A stretch of DNA of 64,000 nucleotides from Sorangium cellulosum (GTDB taxonomy: Bacteria > Myxococcota_A > Polyangia > Polyangiales > Polyangiaceae). Below are positions 26,470 to 35,474 of the stretch, piece after piece. Positions within the stretch are counted from its first letter, which is position 1. Each line of letters begins with the position of its first letter. The DNA is taken from assembly GCF_002950945.1 (NCBI RefSeq), contig NZ_CP012673.1, positions 12,143,501-12,207,500 of the forward strand. Reading direction: 5' to 3'. The translations under genes were made by a program, and so were the position numbers. The notes beneath the pieces were generated by a model that searched no databases, was not told where the DNA came from, and saw only the letters and a program-made list of their open reading frames with translations.

Positions 26470-28584
26470 CTAGGAGCGGCGGCGCGGGATGAGGGGGGGA
26501 TCGCTGACGAAAGGGTTGATCGAGAGGGCGGCCAGCACGCTCGCGGCGCCCGCCTTGACCTTCTCCATGGCCGGGGCGACGGGCGCGAGCTCCTCGCGCT
26601 CCTCCACGAGCTCGGGCGGGATCTCGAGCACGAACCGGCTCGGCGTGCGCGGCACCATCTTGCCGCGCGAGCCCCGGTGCTTGGCCCGCGTGAGGTAGAG
26701 CCGGTCGCGGGCGCGCGTGACCGCGACGTAGAAGAGCCGCCGCTCCTCCTCGATGCTGTGGCCGACCGCGTCCCCCTCGCCCGTGACCGGGGCGGCGTCC
26801 GTGGCGCGCTCGTCGAGGCTGCGCTGGTGGGGCATGAGCCCCTCCTCGAGGCCGATCACGAACACGAAGGGGAACTCGAGGCCCTTCGCGCCGTGCATCG
26901 TGGTGAGCGTCACCCGGTCGGTGGCCTCCTCCTCCTCGGACTCCTGGCGCAGGGCGAGCAGCCGCAGGAACTCGCCGAAGCTCTCGCGGTCCCCCTTCCC
27001 CCGCTCGTCCCGGCGCGCGAAGACGTTGAGCAGCCCCTCGAGGTTGCCCCACCGGCGCGCCGCCGCGTTGTTCGTGGACGAGCCGGCCATGATGTCCTCC
27101 TTGAAGCCGGCGTCGGCGAGCAGCGCACGCGCGACCGCCGCGGAGGCCTCGCCGCGGTCGAACCGCGCGCGTGTGCCCTCGATGATGCGCATCAGCTGGC
27201 GGCAGCCCTCGATCGCCGCGGAGCCGAGCTCGTGCACCGCGTGCGGCCGCGACACGGCCGTCCAGAGCGAGGTGTCGTGCGCGGTCGCGTGGGCGCTGAG
27301 CTTGGAGACCGCGACCTCGCCGATGCCGCGCGCCGGGTAGTTCAGGATGCGCCGCAGCGACATCTCGTCGTTCGGGTTCAGCGAGACCCGCAGGTAGGCG
27401 ATGAGGTCCTTCACCTCCTTGCGCTCGAAGAACTGCGTGCCGCCGATCATGCGGATCGGGATCTGCCGCTCCTTGAGGGCCGACTCGATGGCGGCCGCCT
27501 GGAGGTTCGAGCGGTACAGCACGGCGATGTCCTTCGGCCGCGCGCCCTCGCGCTCGAGCAGGCGCTGCGCCTCGGTGGCGACGAAGCTCGCCTCGACGTC
27601 GGGATCGACGCAGATGATCGACCGCACCGCGTCGCCCTCCAGGCGGGTGGCGATGAGCGTCTTGCCGTGCCGCCGCGCGTTCGACTTGGCGAGCACGGCG
27701 TTCGCGACGTCGAGGATGGGCTTGCGAGAGCGGTAGTTGTGCTCGAGCTTGACGACCTTCGCGCCGCCGAAGTGCTCCTCGAAATCGAGGATGTTGCGCA
27801 CGTCGGCGCCGCGCCAGGCGTAGATCGACTGGTCGTCGTCGCCGACGACCACCACGTTGCGGTGCTCGCCGGCGAGCAGGCGCAGGAGCTCCAGCTGGGC
27901 GCGGTTCGTGTCCTGGTACTCGTCGACGATGACGAAGCGGTAGCGCATGCGCCAGCGCTCGAGGACGTCGGGGCGGCTCTGCCAGAGGCGCACCACCTCG
28001 CAGATGAGATCGTCGAAGTCGAACGCCTGGAAGCCGCGCAGCGCGGCCATGTAGCGCGGGTAGACGAGCATCGAGATCTCGTCGTAGTCGTCGATGCCCT
28101 TGCCCTGCCGCTGCGCCTCGGCCCACGACTCGGGATCGAGGAACGCGTTCTTGGCGTTCGAGATGCGCGAGAGGATGGCGCCGACGTCGTAGCTCTTGCC
28201 GGCGCGGAGCTCGCGGAGGATCTCGCGGATCACCCCCATCGCGTCGGCCTGGTCGAAGATGGCGAAGGTGCTGCCGCGCAGGCCGAGGGCGCGGGTCTCG
28301 GCGCCGAGCACGTCGAGGCCGAAGCGGTGGAAGGTGCAGACCTTCAGCTCCTTGGCGACCTTGGAGCCGACGAGCTTGCCGACGCGCTCGTGCATCTCGG
28401 CCGCGGCCTTGTTGGTGAAGGTCATGGCCAGGACCGAGCGCGCCGGGATGCCGCGGTCGAGCAGGCGGGCGATGCGCGCGGTGACCACGCGCGTCTTGCC
28501 GGATCCTGCGCCTGCGAGCACCAGCATTGGCCCGAGCTCGTGCTCGACGGCCGCACGTTGAGACGGGTTCAAGAGGCTAGACAC
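26470..28584 (-). CDS. uvrD: UvrD/PcrA-type superfamily 1 DNA helicase
   Basis: 704 residues from a GTG (28584). All SF1A helicase motifs are seen in order: Q-motif LNPSQRAAVEH, Walker A GAGSGKT, FTNKAAAEM (Ia), VDEYQDTN (II), GDDDQSIYAWRGA (III), NYRS (IV), TMHGAKGLEFPFVFVIG (V) and FYVAVTRARDRLYL (VI). The protein unwinds DNA 3' to 5' in excision and mismatch repair. It is slightly shorter than PcrA and ends in a basic tail without a clear Tudor-like RNA polymerase-binding domain. It is convergent with the sirohaem reductase. The upstream lipoprotein gene is on the same strand, 91 bp away. Confidence 0.95.
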   Translation of the reverse strand: MSSLLNPSQRAAVEHELGPMLVLAGAGSGKTRVVTARIARLLDRGIPARSVLAMTFTNKAAAEMHERVGKLVGSKVAKELKVCTFHRFGLDVLGAETRALGLRGSTFAIFDQADAMGVIREILRELRAGKSYDVGAILSRISNAKNAFLDPESWAEAQRQGKGIDDYDEISMLVYPRYMAALRGFQAFDFDDLICEVVRLWQSRPDVLERWRMRYRFVIVDEYQDTNRAQLELLRLLAGEHRNVVVVGDDDQSIYAWRGADVRNILDFEEHFGGAKVVKLEHNYRSRKPILDVANAVLAKSNARRHGKTLIATRLEGDAVRSIICVDPDVEASFVATEAQRLLEREGARPKDIAVLYRSNLQAAAIESALKERQIPIRMIGGTQFFERKEVKDLIAYLRVSLNPNDEMSLRRILNYPARGIGEVAVSKLSAHATAHDTSLWTAVSRPHAVHELGSAAIEGCRQLMRIIEGTRARFDRGEASAAVARALLADAGFKEDIMAGSSTNNAAARRWGNLEGLLNVFARRDERGKGDRESFGEFLRLLALRQESEEEEATDRVTLTTMHGAKGLEFPFVFVIGLEEGLMPHQRSLDERATDAAPVTGEGDAVGHSIEEERRLFYVAVTRARDRLYLTRAKHRGSRGKMVPRTPSRFVLEIPPELVEEREELAPVAPAMEKVKAGAASVLAALSINPFVSDPPLIPRRRS

Positions 28585-28675
28585 TGCGCCGAGGCGTAGC
28601 CCGGCGGCCGACGGAGCGGGAGCTTGATTTTCCGGGGAGCGCGGCCCCGGCCCGGACGGCCGCGGAAAGGCCGGC

Positions 28676-29707
28676 TCAGCGGCCGGGCGGCGTGGCGAAC
28701 TGCCCGGGGAACGGGTTCGCCTCCTGGCGGCGGCGGAGCTCCCCCGGCGTCCAGGGCGTCGTGCCGCGCTCGTGGAAGAGCGCCACGCCGATCACGCCGA
28801 CGTTCCTCGTATCGCCGTGCTTCTGGTTCGCGTAGGAGCCGCGGACGGAGCCGAAGCGGAACGCGGCGACCGTGTCCACGCTCTGGCGGAAGCCGTCGAT
28901 CTCGAGCTCGCCGTCGGGGTCGATCAGGTACCCGCGCTTGCTGAACGCGGCGGGCTGGCCGTCGAGCACGTCGAGGCCGTCGACCGAGACGACGCACTCG
29001 ATCCGGATCGGCGTGAGGTTGCGCAGGACGATGCTGTAGCGCTGGCCGGCCTCGCCGACGGCGTGGCTCTTCTCGCCGGCCACGAAGCCGCTGAGGAAGC
29101 CGCCGCTCTCGCCGCGCAGGCCGACGGCCACGGCGCCGCCGGCGAGCGTGAAGGCCTGCGGCGACGTGCGGCGGAAGCCGGACGCGGCCGCCATGGCGCG
29201 GGCGCCGTCGGCGTCGTTGTAGAACAGGCTCGCGACGGCGAACGGCCGCTCGACGTCGGCCCGGAGGAACGGCGTCGTCGAGATGCGGGACACGCGCGTC
29301 TCGCCCCACTCGGTGCCGAGGCCAGGGCGATCGATCGGCTCCGGCGCGATCTGGCTGCTCGGCGCCTTGCGCGCGGCGCCCTCGGCGCGCTCGGCGCTCG
29401 GCGCGGGGGAGGAGGAATCACCGAACGCGCCGGGCGGCGCGCTCGGGGAGGCCTGGCCGAACGCGCCGGGGGAAGCCCCGGAAGCGTCGGTCGGGGCGGG
29501 CGCGTCCAACTCGAACGCGGCGCGGCCCGGCGGGGCCGCCGGCGCGGCGGGAACCACGTCATGAGCGCCGCTCGGGACGGCGTCGCCGTGCGCCGCCGAG
29601 GCGGGATCCGCCGCCGGGTACACGCTGCCCCTGCCGCCGCAGCCGGCCGCGCTCGCGAGGAGCGACATCGCCAAACAAGCCCGCCCGATGCTCCGCATGT
29701 GTTCCAT
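28676..29707 (-). CDS. Hypothetical lipoprotein with low-complexity N-terminal half
   Basis: 343 residues; ATG 29707, with a second ATG three codons later that may be the true start. The signal ends in ASAAGC, a lipobox, so it should be membrane-anchored. Residues about 30-120 are rich in Ala, Pro, Ser and Gly (APSAPPGAFG-type) and look like a disordered spacer. The C-terminal 220 residues form a globular, beta-rich part with no recognised domain (FAVASLFYNDADGARAM; YSIVLRNLTPIRIECVVSVDGLDVLDG). It lies between uvrD and two kinase genes on the same strand; 54 bp separate it from the second kinase, so co-expression is possible. Function unknown. Confidence 0.75.
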   Translation of the reverse strand: MEHMRSIGRACLAMSLLASAAGCGGRGSVYPAADPASAAHGDAVPSGAHDVVPAAPAAPPGRAAFELDAPAPTDASGASPGAFGQASPSAPPGAFGDSSSPAPSAERAEGAARKAPSSQIAPEPIDRPGLGTEWGETRVSRISTTPFLRADVERPFAVASLFYNDADGARAMAAASGFRRTSPQAFTLAGGAVAVGLRGESGGFLSGFVAGEKSHAVGEAGQRYSIVLRNLTPIRIECVVSVDGLDVLDGQPAAFSKRGYLIDPDGELEIDGFRQSVDTVAAFRFGSVRGSYANQKHGDTRNVGVIGVALFHERGTTPWTPGELRRRQEANPFPGQFATPPGR

Positions 29708-29761
29708 GGTGCCTCCGCTCCGCGATTGCGCGGTGTCGACAGGAGAACGGGCTCGACGCGG

Positions 29762-31144
29762 TCACCTTACAGGCGAGCGCAAGGGCTCCGCGGCGGGCGG
29801 GGACGGCGGCGCGAGCTCGGCGCGCGCGGCCCAGCGGGGCGAGAGCGCGAGCCCGAGCGCGGCGAGCGCGAGGGAGAGGGCGAACACGACCACCCAGCGC
29901 GCGGGGACGCGTGCAGCGCCGGGGCGGAGATGCAGCGGGCAGGCGCGCGGCGTCGCACGCGAGCGCGGGCGCGAGCGGCGCACTAGGCGCGCGGCGCGCC
30001 GGCCGCCGCCCGGCCACGCGGGCGGAGGGCGGCGCGGCGCCGCGGTGGACGCCTCGCCGCCCGCGCCGGCGGAGACGCCGCCCTCGCCGGCGGAGATCGC
30101 GGCCGCGTCGCTCGCCGTCGGGGTGAGCTCCCTCGCGGGCGCTGCGGGCGCGGCGCCGCCTCGCGCGCCGAGCAGCCGGCGCACGGCGGCCTCCATGTCG
30201 GCGGCCGTCTGGAAGCGGTGCTCCGGCGCCTTCGCGATGGCGCGCAGGATCAGCCGCTCGAGCGCGGGCGGGATCGGCTGCGGCGCGAGGCGCGACGGCG
30301 GGGGCGGCTCCCGCTCGCAGTGGGCGAAGCGGAGCGCGTCGCGCTTGCCGCGCAGCTCGTCGAAGGGGCCCCGCCCGGCGACGAGCTCGTAGAGGACGAG
30401 GCCCATCGCGTAGATGTCGGCGCGCGGGTCGATCGGCAGGGCCGCGCACTGCTCGGGCGACATCGTCCTCGGGGTGCCGACGACCGCGTCCGGGGCGGTC
30501 AGCGAGGCGCCGGCGTGGAGGAGCTTCGCGACGCCGAAGTCGAGGACCTTGAGCGTGCCGTCGTCGCACAGAAACAGGTTCTCGAGCTTGAGGTCGCGGT
30601 GGACGATGCCCTCCGCGTGCGCGAGCGACAGCGCGGAGAGGGCCTGCTGGACCAGGCCGAGCGCGGTCGGGATCGCGACCACGCCGAGGCGCGCGAGCTC
30701 GACCCTGAGGTCGCGCCCCTCGAGGAGCTCCATGGCGAAGTAGGCGCGGCCCTCGGCCGTGGCGCCGAGGTCGAACACCTCGGGGAGGCTCCGGTGGCGC
30801 AGGCGGGCGATCGCGCGCGCCTCGTCGCAGAGGCGCGCCGCGAGATCGCGGCGGCCGGCGTGGCTCCGGTGCAGCACCTTCACCGCGAACCGACGGCCGA
30901 GCTCGCGGTGCTCGACCTCGTACACCTCGCCCATGCCCCCCTGGCCGAGGAGGCGCACGACGACGTACGGCGTGCCCGGGAGCGACGCCCCCTCGTCGAG
31001 CACACGCAGCGGCCGCGCGCGCGTGGCGAGCGGCTCCGCCGCGCGGAGCAGGCCCGCGCCGGGAGCCGCCCGGGGGGCGAGCGAGGCGCCGCGCGCGTAA
31101 AGCAACGTGTCCGCCGCGGAGAGCGCCGCCGCGGCGCTGCTCAT
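29762..31144 (-). CDS. Ser/Thr protein kinase with C-terminal membrane anchor
   Basis: 460 residues; ATG 31144 overlaps the stop of the upstream kinase (ATGA). The frame continues far upstream, but there it is only a shadow of the first kinase. After a 50-residue leader the Hanks-type domain (about 58-325) has GQGGMGEV (P-loop), FAVKVL (Lys), HRDLKLEN (catalytic loop), DFG and SPEQ, so it should be active. The C-terminal part is an Ala/Pro-rich linker, a basic stretch and one transmembrane helix (WVVVFALSLALAALGLAL), followed by a short outside tail. Such kinases regulate development and metabolism in myxobacteria. The targets are unknown; the tandem partner kinase is a possible substrate. 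Confidence 0.92.
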   Translation of the reverse strand: MSSAAAALSAADTLLYARGASLAPRAAPGAGLLRAAEPLATRARPLRVLDEGASLPGTPYVVVRLLGQGGMGEVYEVEHRELGRRFAVKVLHRSHAGRRDLAARLCDEARAIARLRHRSLPEVFDLGATAEGRAYFAMELLEGRDLRVELARLGVVAIPTALGLVQQALSALSLAHAEGIVHRDLKLENLFLCDDGTLKVLDFGVAKLLHAGASLTAPDAVVGTPRTMSPEQCAALPIDPRADIYAMGLVLYELVAGRGPFDELRGKRDALRFAHCEREPPPPSRLAPQPIPPALERLILRAIAKAPEHRFQTAADMEAAVRRLLGARGGAAPAAPARELTPTASDAAAISAGEGGVSAGAGGEASTAAPRRPPPAWPGGGRRAARLVRRSRPRSRATPRACPLHLRPGAARVPARWVVVFALSLALAALGLALSPRWAARAELAPPSPPAAEPLRSPVR

Positions 31145-32115
31145 CGCGCACCTCCGACCGCAAGCCGCGCCCGCGCGCTGCGCCCGGCGTCTTCCGGCGC
31201 AGCCCCCTCTCCGCCGTCGCGCGCCGGCGTCTCCCCGCCCCCGTCGCCTCCCTGCACCTCGGCGAGCGCGGCGGCCATGGCGTCCGCCGTCTGCCAGCGG
31301 AGCCCCGGCGCCTTCTCGAGGGCGCGCGCGACCGCGTGATCGAGCGCCGGGGGCACCCAGAGGAGCGAGCGGAGCCGCGGCGCCGGCGTGTTCAGGTGGG
31401 CCCGCATCACCGCCATCGAGTCCACCACCTGGAACGGCCCTCGCCCGGTGATCGCCTCGAACAGCAGGAGGCCCACGGCGTACACGTCGGTGCGCGCGTC
31501 GATCTCCCCGCCGAGGATCTGCTCCGGCGACAGGTAACGCGGCGTGCCGAGGACGTGCGAGCCCGTCGACGGCTCGAGGCCGTCGCAGCTCACCTTCGCG
31601 ATGCCGAAGTCGATCAGCACGGCGCTCGCGGCGGCCTCCGCGCCCGCCGCGTCCTGCGCCCCGCCGCGCGCCTGTGCGAGGAAGACGTTCGCCGGCTTGA
31701 CGTCGCGGTGGACGATGCCGGCGTGGTGCGCCGCCGCGAGCCCGCCGAGCACCTGGATGGCGATGCGCACCGCGGCGGCCGTCGGGAGCGGGCCGCGCGC
31801 GTCGAGCCGCTCGCGCAGGGTCTCGCCGAAGAGCCGCGGCATGACGAGGAACGGCCGGCCGTCGCTGGTCACGCCGACCTCCTCGACCTTGACGACGTGC
31901 GGGTGGCTCAGCGCCGAGAGCGCGCGGCCCTCCTGGACGAGGCGCGCCCCGACCTCGCTCGATCCGTCGTGCATCGCGCGGAGCAGCTTGAGCGCCCGCA
32001 GCTCGCCGCGGCGCCCGGTCGCCTCGAAGACCTCGGAGCACGAGCCTGCCCCGATCCTCCTGAGGAGGCGGTAAGAAGTCCCCGGGAGCGGCTGTCCGTC
32101 TTTCGTCAACACCAT
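31141..32115 (-). CDS. Soluble Ser/Thr protein kinase
   Basis: 324 residues from ATG 32115. The kinase domain fills residues 15-285: GAGSCSEVFE (P-loop), LRALKLL (Lys), HRDVKPANVFL (catalytic loop), DFGIAK, and GTPRYLSPEQ in the activation segment. The activation segment is complete, so the kinase should be active. A small insertion rich in Ala and Gly (QARGGAQDAAGAEAAAS) separates the catalytic loop from DFG. There is no transmembrane segment; the C-terminal 40 residues are a Gly/Ala/Glu-rich tail. It is the first gene of a tandem kinase pair and overlaps the second by four bases. A possible promoter lies about 100 bp upstream. Confidence 0.93.
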   Translation of the reverse strand: MVLTKDGQPLPGTSYRLLRRIGAGSCSEVFEATGRRGELRALKLLRAMHDGSSEVGARLVQEGRALSALSHPHVVKVEEVGVTSDGRPFLVMPRLFGETLRERLDARGPLPTAAAVRIAIQVLGGLAAAHHAGIVHRDVKPANVFLAQARGGAQDAAGAEAAASAVLIDFGIAKVSCDGLEPSTGSHVLGTPRYLSPEQILGGEIDARTDVYAVGLLLFEAITGRGPFQVVDSMAVMRAHLNTPAPRLRSLLWVPPALDHAVARALEKAPGLRWQTADAMAAALAEVQGGDGGGETPARDGGEGAAPEDAGRSARARLAVGGAR

Positions 32116-32215
32116 GGTCCGTCGACCTCCCTTGCGGGGGCGCGCGGCGGAGCGCCGGCGCCTTCGTTCGGGAAGGGGTTCGTCGCTCTCGCGGCGAAAG
32201 TTGCGCGCACAAACC

Positions 32216-32243
32216 GCTTAATTCGTCGATGTCGCGCAATCAA
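32216..32243 (-). promoter_or_regulatory. Possible promoter of the tandem kinase genes
   Basis: On the minus strand, TTGATT (32243-32238) and TTAAGC (32221-32216) with a 16-bp spacer, in the only AT-richer part of the gap. The first kinase would start about 95 bases downstream of the predicted start point. Confidence 0.35.
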
Positions 32244-32310
32244 CGGATGTGCAGTGTCGCGCGCTGCGCGCCGTTCAGGGCTGTACAGCGGCTGACCGCG
32301 CGGCCTGCGC

Positions 32311-33759
32311 TCAGTGGTACAGGAACCACCGAACGCCGGGCTTGATCTCCATGTGATAATGGTCGGCGTGCGCCGCATTGAAATTGGGCGTCAGCACGTA
32401 TGTAAAAATCCCGAGATCGGCCGCCTCGCACACGATGGACCGGAGCTCGCGCGCTTCGGGGAGCTCGGGCTGGGGGGCCCCTTCGCCGCACGTCTTGTCC
32501 CCGATGCGCCCGTGGAAGTGGCGCGCGACGCTGATCCAGGTGCCGTCGCGCTTCTTCAGGGCGCCGACGTCGATGGCGAGGCCGGCGGGGTGGCGCGTGC
32601 CGGGCGGCGCCCACGCGCGGCGCGGCTTCTGGACTGCATCGCTGCGCTGCGCGACGTCGCTGCGCTGCGCGACGTCGCCGCGCGGCGCGACGTCGCCGCG
32701 GCGGCTGGCAGGAGCGGCCGAAGGCCGCCCCGGCGCCGCGGTCGTCCGGCGCGCAACGCGACGGGCGCCGGCCTTGCCGGCCGTCTTGGCCAGCCCACGG
32801 CGCGCCGCGGTGGTCTTCGGCCGGTGATCTGGCGCCCTGGAGGCGGCACTTCGAGGCGGCTCCATGGCGCCCTTCTCCTTCGCAACCGCTTCCGCAGCGC
32901 CCTTCTTCACGGGAGCCGCCTCCGCGGCGCCCTTCTTCACGGGAGCCGCCTCCGCGGCGCCCTTCTTCACGGGAGCCGCCTCCGCGGCGCCCTTCTTCAC
33001 GGGAGCCGCCTCCGCGGCGCCCTTCTTCACGGGAGCCGCCTCCGCGGCGCCCTTCTCCTTGGCGCCGCCTTCCGCAGCGCCCTTCTTGGCGCCGCCTTCC
33101 GCAGCGCCCTTCTTGGCGCCGCCTTCCGCAGCGCCCTTCTCCTTGAGGCGTCGCGGTCGCTCCTCGGAGGCCTTCGTGAGGTCGAGCGCCCCCTTCTCGC
33201 CGATCTCGACGGCCTTCGCGGCCTTCGCCGTCTCCTCGCCGCCCGCGCCGTCCGAGGGCTTCGCCGCGGTGACGGCGTGCCCGTGATCGCCGTCGTCGCC
33301 CGCGCCGCCGCGACCCGGCATCGGCACGTTCGGTCGATACATCGTGTAATGGACGACCTCGTCGATATCGTGCCGGGCGAGCACGGACGCGAAATCGTCG
33401 AGCGCGAGCGCGAGCCGCGCGTCCAGGATCTCGAACATGCTCGTCACGCGCTGCTCGGGCGGGAGCACCGAATGGAAGTACACGCCGTTCAGCCGCCCGG
33501 TGAGCCGGATCGGCGCGCGCACCCCGGGCGCGTGGGCGACCTCGAGGTACAGGATCTTCCGGCGATCCAGCTCGGCCATCACCTCCTCGTCCGTCATGTT
33601 GGCGTAGCGGTACGCCGGGGAGGCCTCGGCGACGCTCGCTTCCGGCGTGGTCAGGAAAGGCGATGCGGCCGTCGCGGGCGCCGGACAGAACGTCGCGACG
33701 GACGTGAGCAGCGCGCAGGCCAGCGGCTTCAGCAGGCAGCGAAGACGAGAAAACGCCAC
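32311..33759 (-). CDS. Extensin-like/DUF882-type DD-peptidase-fold protein split by tandem repeats
   Basis: 482 residues from a GTG. A signal peptide (1-32) precedes an N-terminal globular part (about 45-155: LNGVYFHSVLP, SMFEILDARLALALDDFASVLARHDIDEVVHYTMYRPN). A repeat insert of about 200 residues follows (GGAKKGAAE, KKGAAEAAPV, RGDVAQ units). After it the catalytic part resumes: RHPAGLAIDVGAL, with the His and Asp of the SxHxxGxAxDI zinc motif, and HADHYHMEI with the third His ligand. This is the extensin-like/DUF882 DD-peptidase (LAS) pattern, expected to cut peptidoglycan peptides in the periplasm. The repeats fall between the YR strand and the SxH motif, where the fold usually has a short loop. 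The insert is Lys/Ala-rich and may bind the anionic wall. Confidence 0.82.
   Translation of the reverse strand: MAFSRLRCLLKPLACALLTSVATFCPAPATAASPFLTTPEASVAEASPAYRYANMTDEEVMAELDRRKILYLEVAHAPGVRAPIRLTGRLNGVYFHSVLPPEQRVTSMFEILDARLALALDDFASVLARHDIDEVVHYTMYRPNVPMPGRGGAGDDGDHGHAVTAAKPSDGAGGEETAKAAKAVEIGEKGALDLTKASEERPRRLKEKGAAEGGAKKGAAEGGAKKGAAEGGAKEKGAAEAAPVKKGAAEAAPVKKGAAEAAPVKKGAAEAAPVKKGAAEAAPVKKGAAEAVAKEKGAMEPPRSAASRAPDHRPKTTAARRGLAKTAGKAGARRVARRTTAAPGRPSAAPASRRGDVAPRGDVAQRSDVAQRSDAVQKPRRAWAPPGTRHPAGLAIDVGALKKRDGTWISVARHFHGRIGDKTCGEGAPQPELPEARELRSIVCEAADLGIFTYVLTPNFNAAHADHYHMEIKPGVRWFLYH
32641..32694 (-). repeat. 18-bp in-frame tandem repeat, 3 copies
   Basis: Units at 32641, 32659 and 32677, the third diverged. 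They encode six-residue RGDVAQ/RSDVAQ units in the repeat insert of the DD-peptidase-like protein. Confidence 0.85.
32897..33130 (-). repeat. 30-bp and 27-bp in-frame minisatellite
   Basis: Five near-identical 30-bp units (32897-33046) are followed by a hybrid unit and two 27-bp units (to 33130). The high identity suggests recent slippage or recombination. The units encode KKGAAEAAPV and KGAAEGGAK. Confidence 0.95.
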
Positions 33760-33905
33760 AGCGGGCGCACTCTAACGTGACCGGCCTGGAAGGCTAAAAT
33801 TCGGGCGGAGGCTGGACCGGTGAGCAGCGCAGGCGCCGCGGCGCCGCGGCGCTGACCGTCGCGGACCGGCGCGCGCGCGGCTACGCTGGGCGCCTGCGGC
33901 CGCGC

Positions 33906-34763
33906 GTGCTCGCCGTGGCGCGCGCCGCGGGGCCCGCGCGCACGCCCCTCCGCGACAAGGACGCCTTGCAACCGCCGACCCCCATCGAACCGAGCCGCGA
34001 CGTGCCCCCCCGAGCCAGCGACGCGACGGCCCACGCCGGCGCGATCCCCGGCGAGCGCCCGCGGCCGCCCGAGCCGACGGCCGCGCGCGCGCTGCTCGCC
34101 GCGGCGATCACGACCGCCGCGGTGACGGCGGTCTCCTACGCCGCGCCGAGCACCTACGCCGGCACGCTGGTCGGCCTCACCTTCCTCGCGGCGACGTACT
34201 GGCTCGTGCTGCGGTACGACGAGGCGACGATCCGCGCCCACGGGCTGTCGCTCGGCGGGCTGCTCGAGCCGGTGCCGCTGTCGGCGAGGCGGCTCGCCCG
34301 CGCCGCCCTCCACGCCGTCGCCTGGGCGGCGCTGGTCGCGGCGGTCGCCTTCCCGCCCTTCTGGCTGGGCTACCGGCTGTACTGGGGCGCGGGCTCGCCG
34401 TTCGTGCTGCGCCTGCCCCCCGAGCCCGCCGACGAGATCGCCGCGCAGCTCCTCGTGGTCGCGCTGCCCGAGGAGGCGTTCTTCCGCGGCTATCTCCAGA
34501 GCGCCCTCGACCGCGTCTTCCCGCCGCGCCTCCGCGTCCTCGGCGCCGCGCTCGGCCCGGGGTGGCTCCTCGCGTCGGCGATCTTCGCGATCGGCCACGT
34601 GCTCACGATCCGGCACCCCGCGCGGCTCGCCGTCTTCTTCCCGGCGCTCCTCTTCGGGTGGATGCGGGCGCGCACCGGCGGCGTCGGGGCGCCGCTCCTG
34701 TTTCACGCGGCCTGCAACCTCTTCTCCCTGACGCTCGCCCGCGGCTACGGTCTGTCGCCGTGA
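33906..34763 (+). CDS. CPBP-family intramembrane protease
   Basis: 285 residues from a GTG; the exact start is uncertain because the first 55 residues are Pro/Arg-rich and probably cytoplasmic or untranslated. Six to seven hydrophobic segments follow. CPBP (CAAX/Abi) motifs are visible: PEEAFFRGYLQ with the paired Glu and the Arg (motif 1), FAIGHV (motif 2), and FHAACNL with the last His/Asn (motif 4). The myxosortase-related MrtX branch of this family occurs in myxobacteria and would process MYXO-CTERM proteins, but assignment to that branch is not certain. The stop overlaps the GTG of the next gene, so it is co-translated with a HAD hydrolase. Confidence 0.82.
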   Translation: MLAVARAAGPARTPLRDKDALQPPTPIEPSRDVPPRASDATAHAGAIPGERPRPPEPTAARALLAAAITTAAVTAVSYAAPSTYAGTLVGLTFLAATYWLVLRYDEATIRAHGLSLGGLLEPVPLSARRLARAALHAVAWAALVAAVAFPPFWLGYRLYWGAGSPFVLRLPPEPADEIAAQLLVVALPEEAFFRGYLQSALDRVFPPRLRVLGAALGPGWLLASAIFAIGHVLTIRHPARLAVFFPALLFGWMRARTGGVGAPLLFHAACNLFSLTLARGYGLSP

Positions 34764-35434
34764 GCTCCCACGTCCCGGCGCGCCGGCGCGCCGCGCTGTT
34801 CGACATGGACCGCACGCTGCTCCGCAAGGAGACGGCGAGCCTCTACGTGAAGCACCAGCGCGAGATCGGCGAGGCGACCACGCGCGATCTCCTGCAGGCC
34901 CTCTACTGGGTCGGGCAGTACACGCTCGGCATCCTCGACGCCGAGAAGGCCGCCGCGCGGGTGCTGCTCGCGCTGCGGGGCATGCCCGAGACCGTGCTCG
35001 CGGCCCGCTGCGACGACTGGTTCCGGCGCTGCGTCGAGCCGCACATCACCGACGCCGGGCGCACGGCCGTGAGGCGGCACCGGGCGGCCGGGGACCTCTG
35101 CGCCATCGTGACCGGCGCGTTCCTCTACGTCTCGCGGCCGCTGGCCAGGCGGCTCGGGATCGAGCACGTCGTCTCGACCGTGCTCGAGGTCGACGAGCAC
35201 GGGCGCTTCACCGGCCGCGCGGAGCCGCCGCTCTGCCTCGGCGCGGGCAAGCTCGCGCGGGCGCGGGCGCTGGCCGACGCGCAGGGGTTCCGGCTCGAGG
35301 ACGCGACGTTCTACACGGACAGCATCAGCGACCTGCCGCTCCTCGAGATCGTGGCGGAGCCGGTCGCCGTGAACCCCGACCCCAGGCTCCGCCGCGTCGC
35401 CGAGCGGCGGGGATACCGCATCGAGCGCTGGTGA
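34760..35434 (+). CDS. HAD-IB family hydrolase (SerB-like phosphatase)
   Basis: 224 residues from a GTG overlapping the previous stop (GTGA). HAD motifs are complete: FDMDRTL (nucleophile and acid/base Asp), IVTGA (Thr of motif II), the Lys in GAGKLARARAL (motif III), and YTDSISDLPLL (motif IV metal ligands). The helical cap between motifs I and II (about residues 30-100) fits subfamily IB, like phosphoserine phosphatase and CicA-type enzymes. The substrate is a phosphomonoester of unknown identity. Coupling to an intramembrane protease gene gives no clear pathway. It is convergent with the AI-2E-type transporter. Confidence 0.9.
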   Translation: MSSHVPARRRAALFDMDRTLLRKETASLYVKHQREIGEATTRDLLQALYWVGQYTLGILDAEKAAARVLLALRGMPETVLAARCDDWFRRCVEPHITDAGRTAVRRHRAAGDLCAIVTGAFLYVSRPLARRLGIEHVVSTVLEVDEHGRFTGRAEPPLCLGAGKLARARALADAQGFRLEDATFYTDSISDLPLLEIVAEPVAVNPDPRLRRVAERRGYRIERW

Positions 35435-35474
35435 GCTCCGCCCGCGGCGCGCGGTCGCCCCGGGGCTGCGGCGC

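Noticed and set aside
32897..33130. Direct repeats as a possible CRISPR array
   Set aside because: Units are head to tail without spacers and lie in frame inside a gene.
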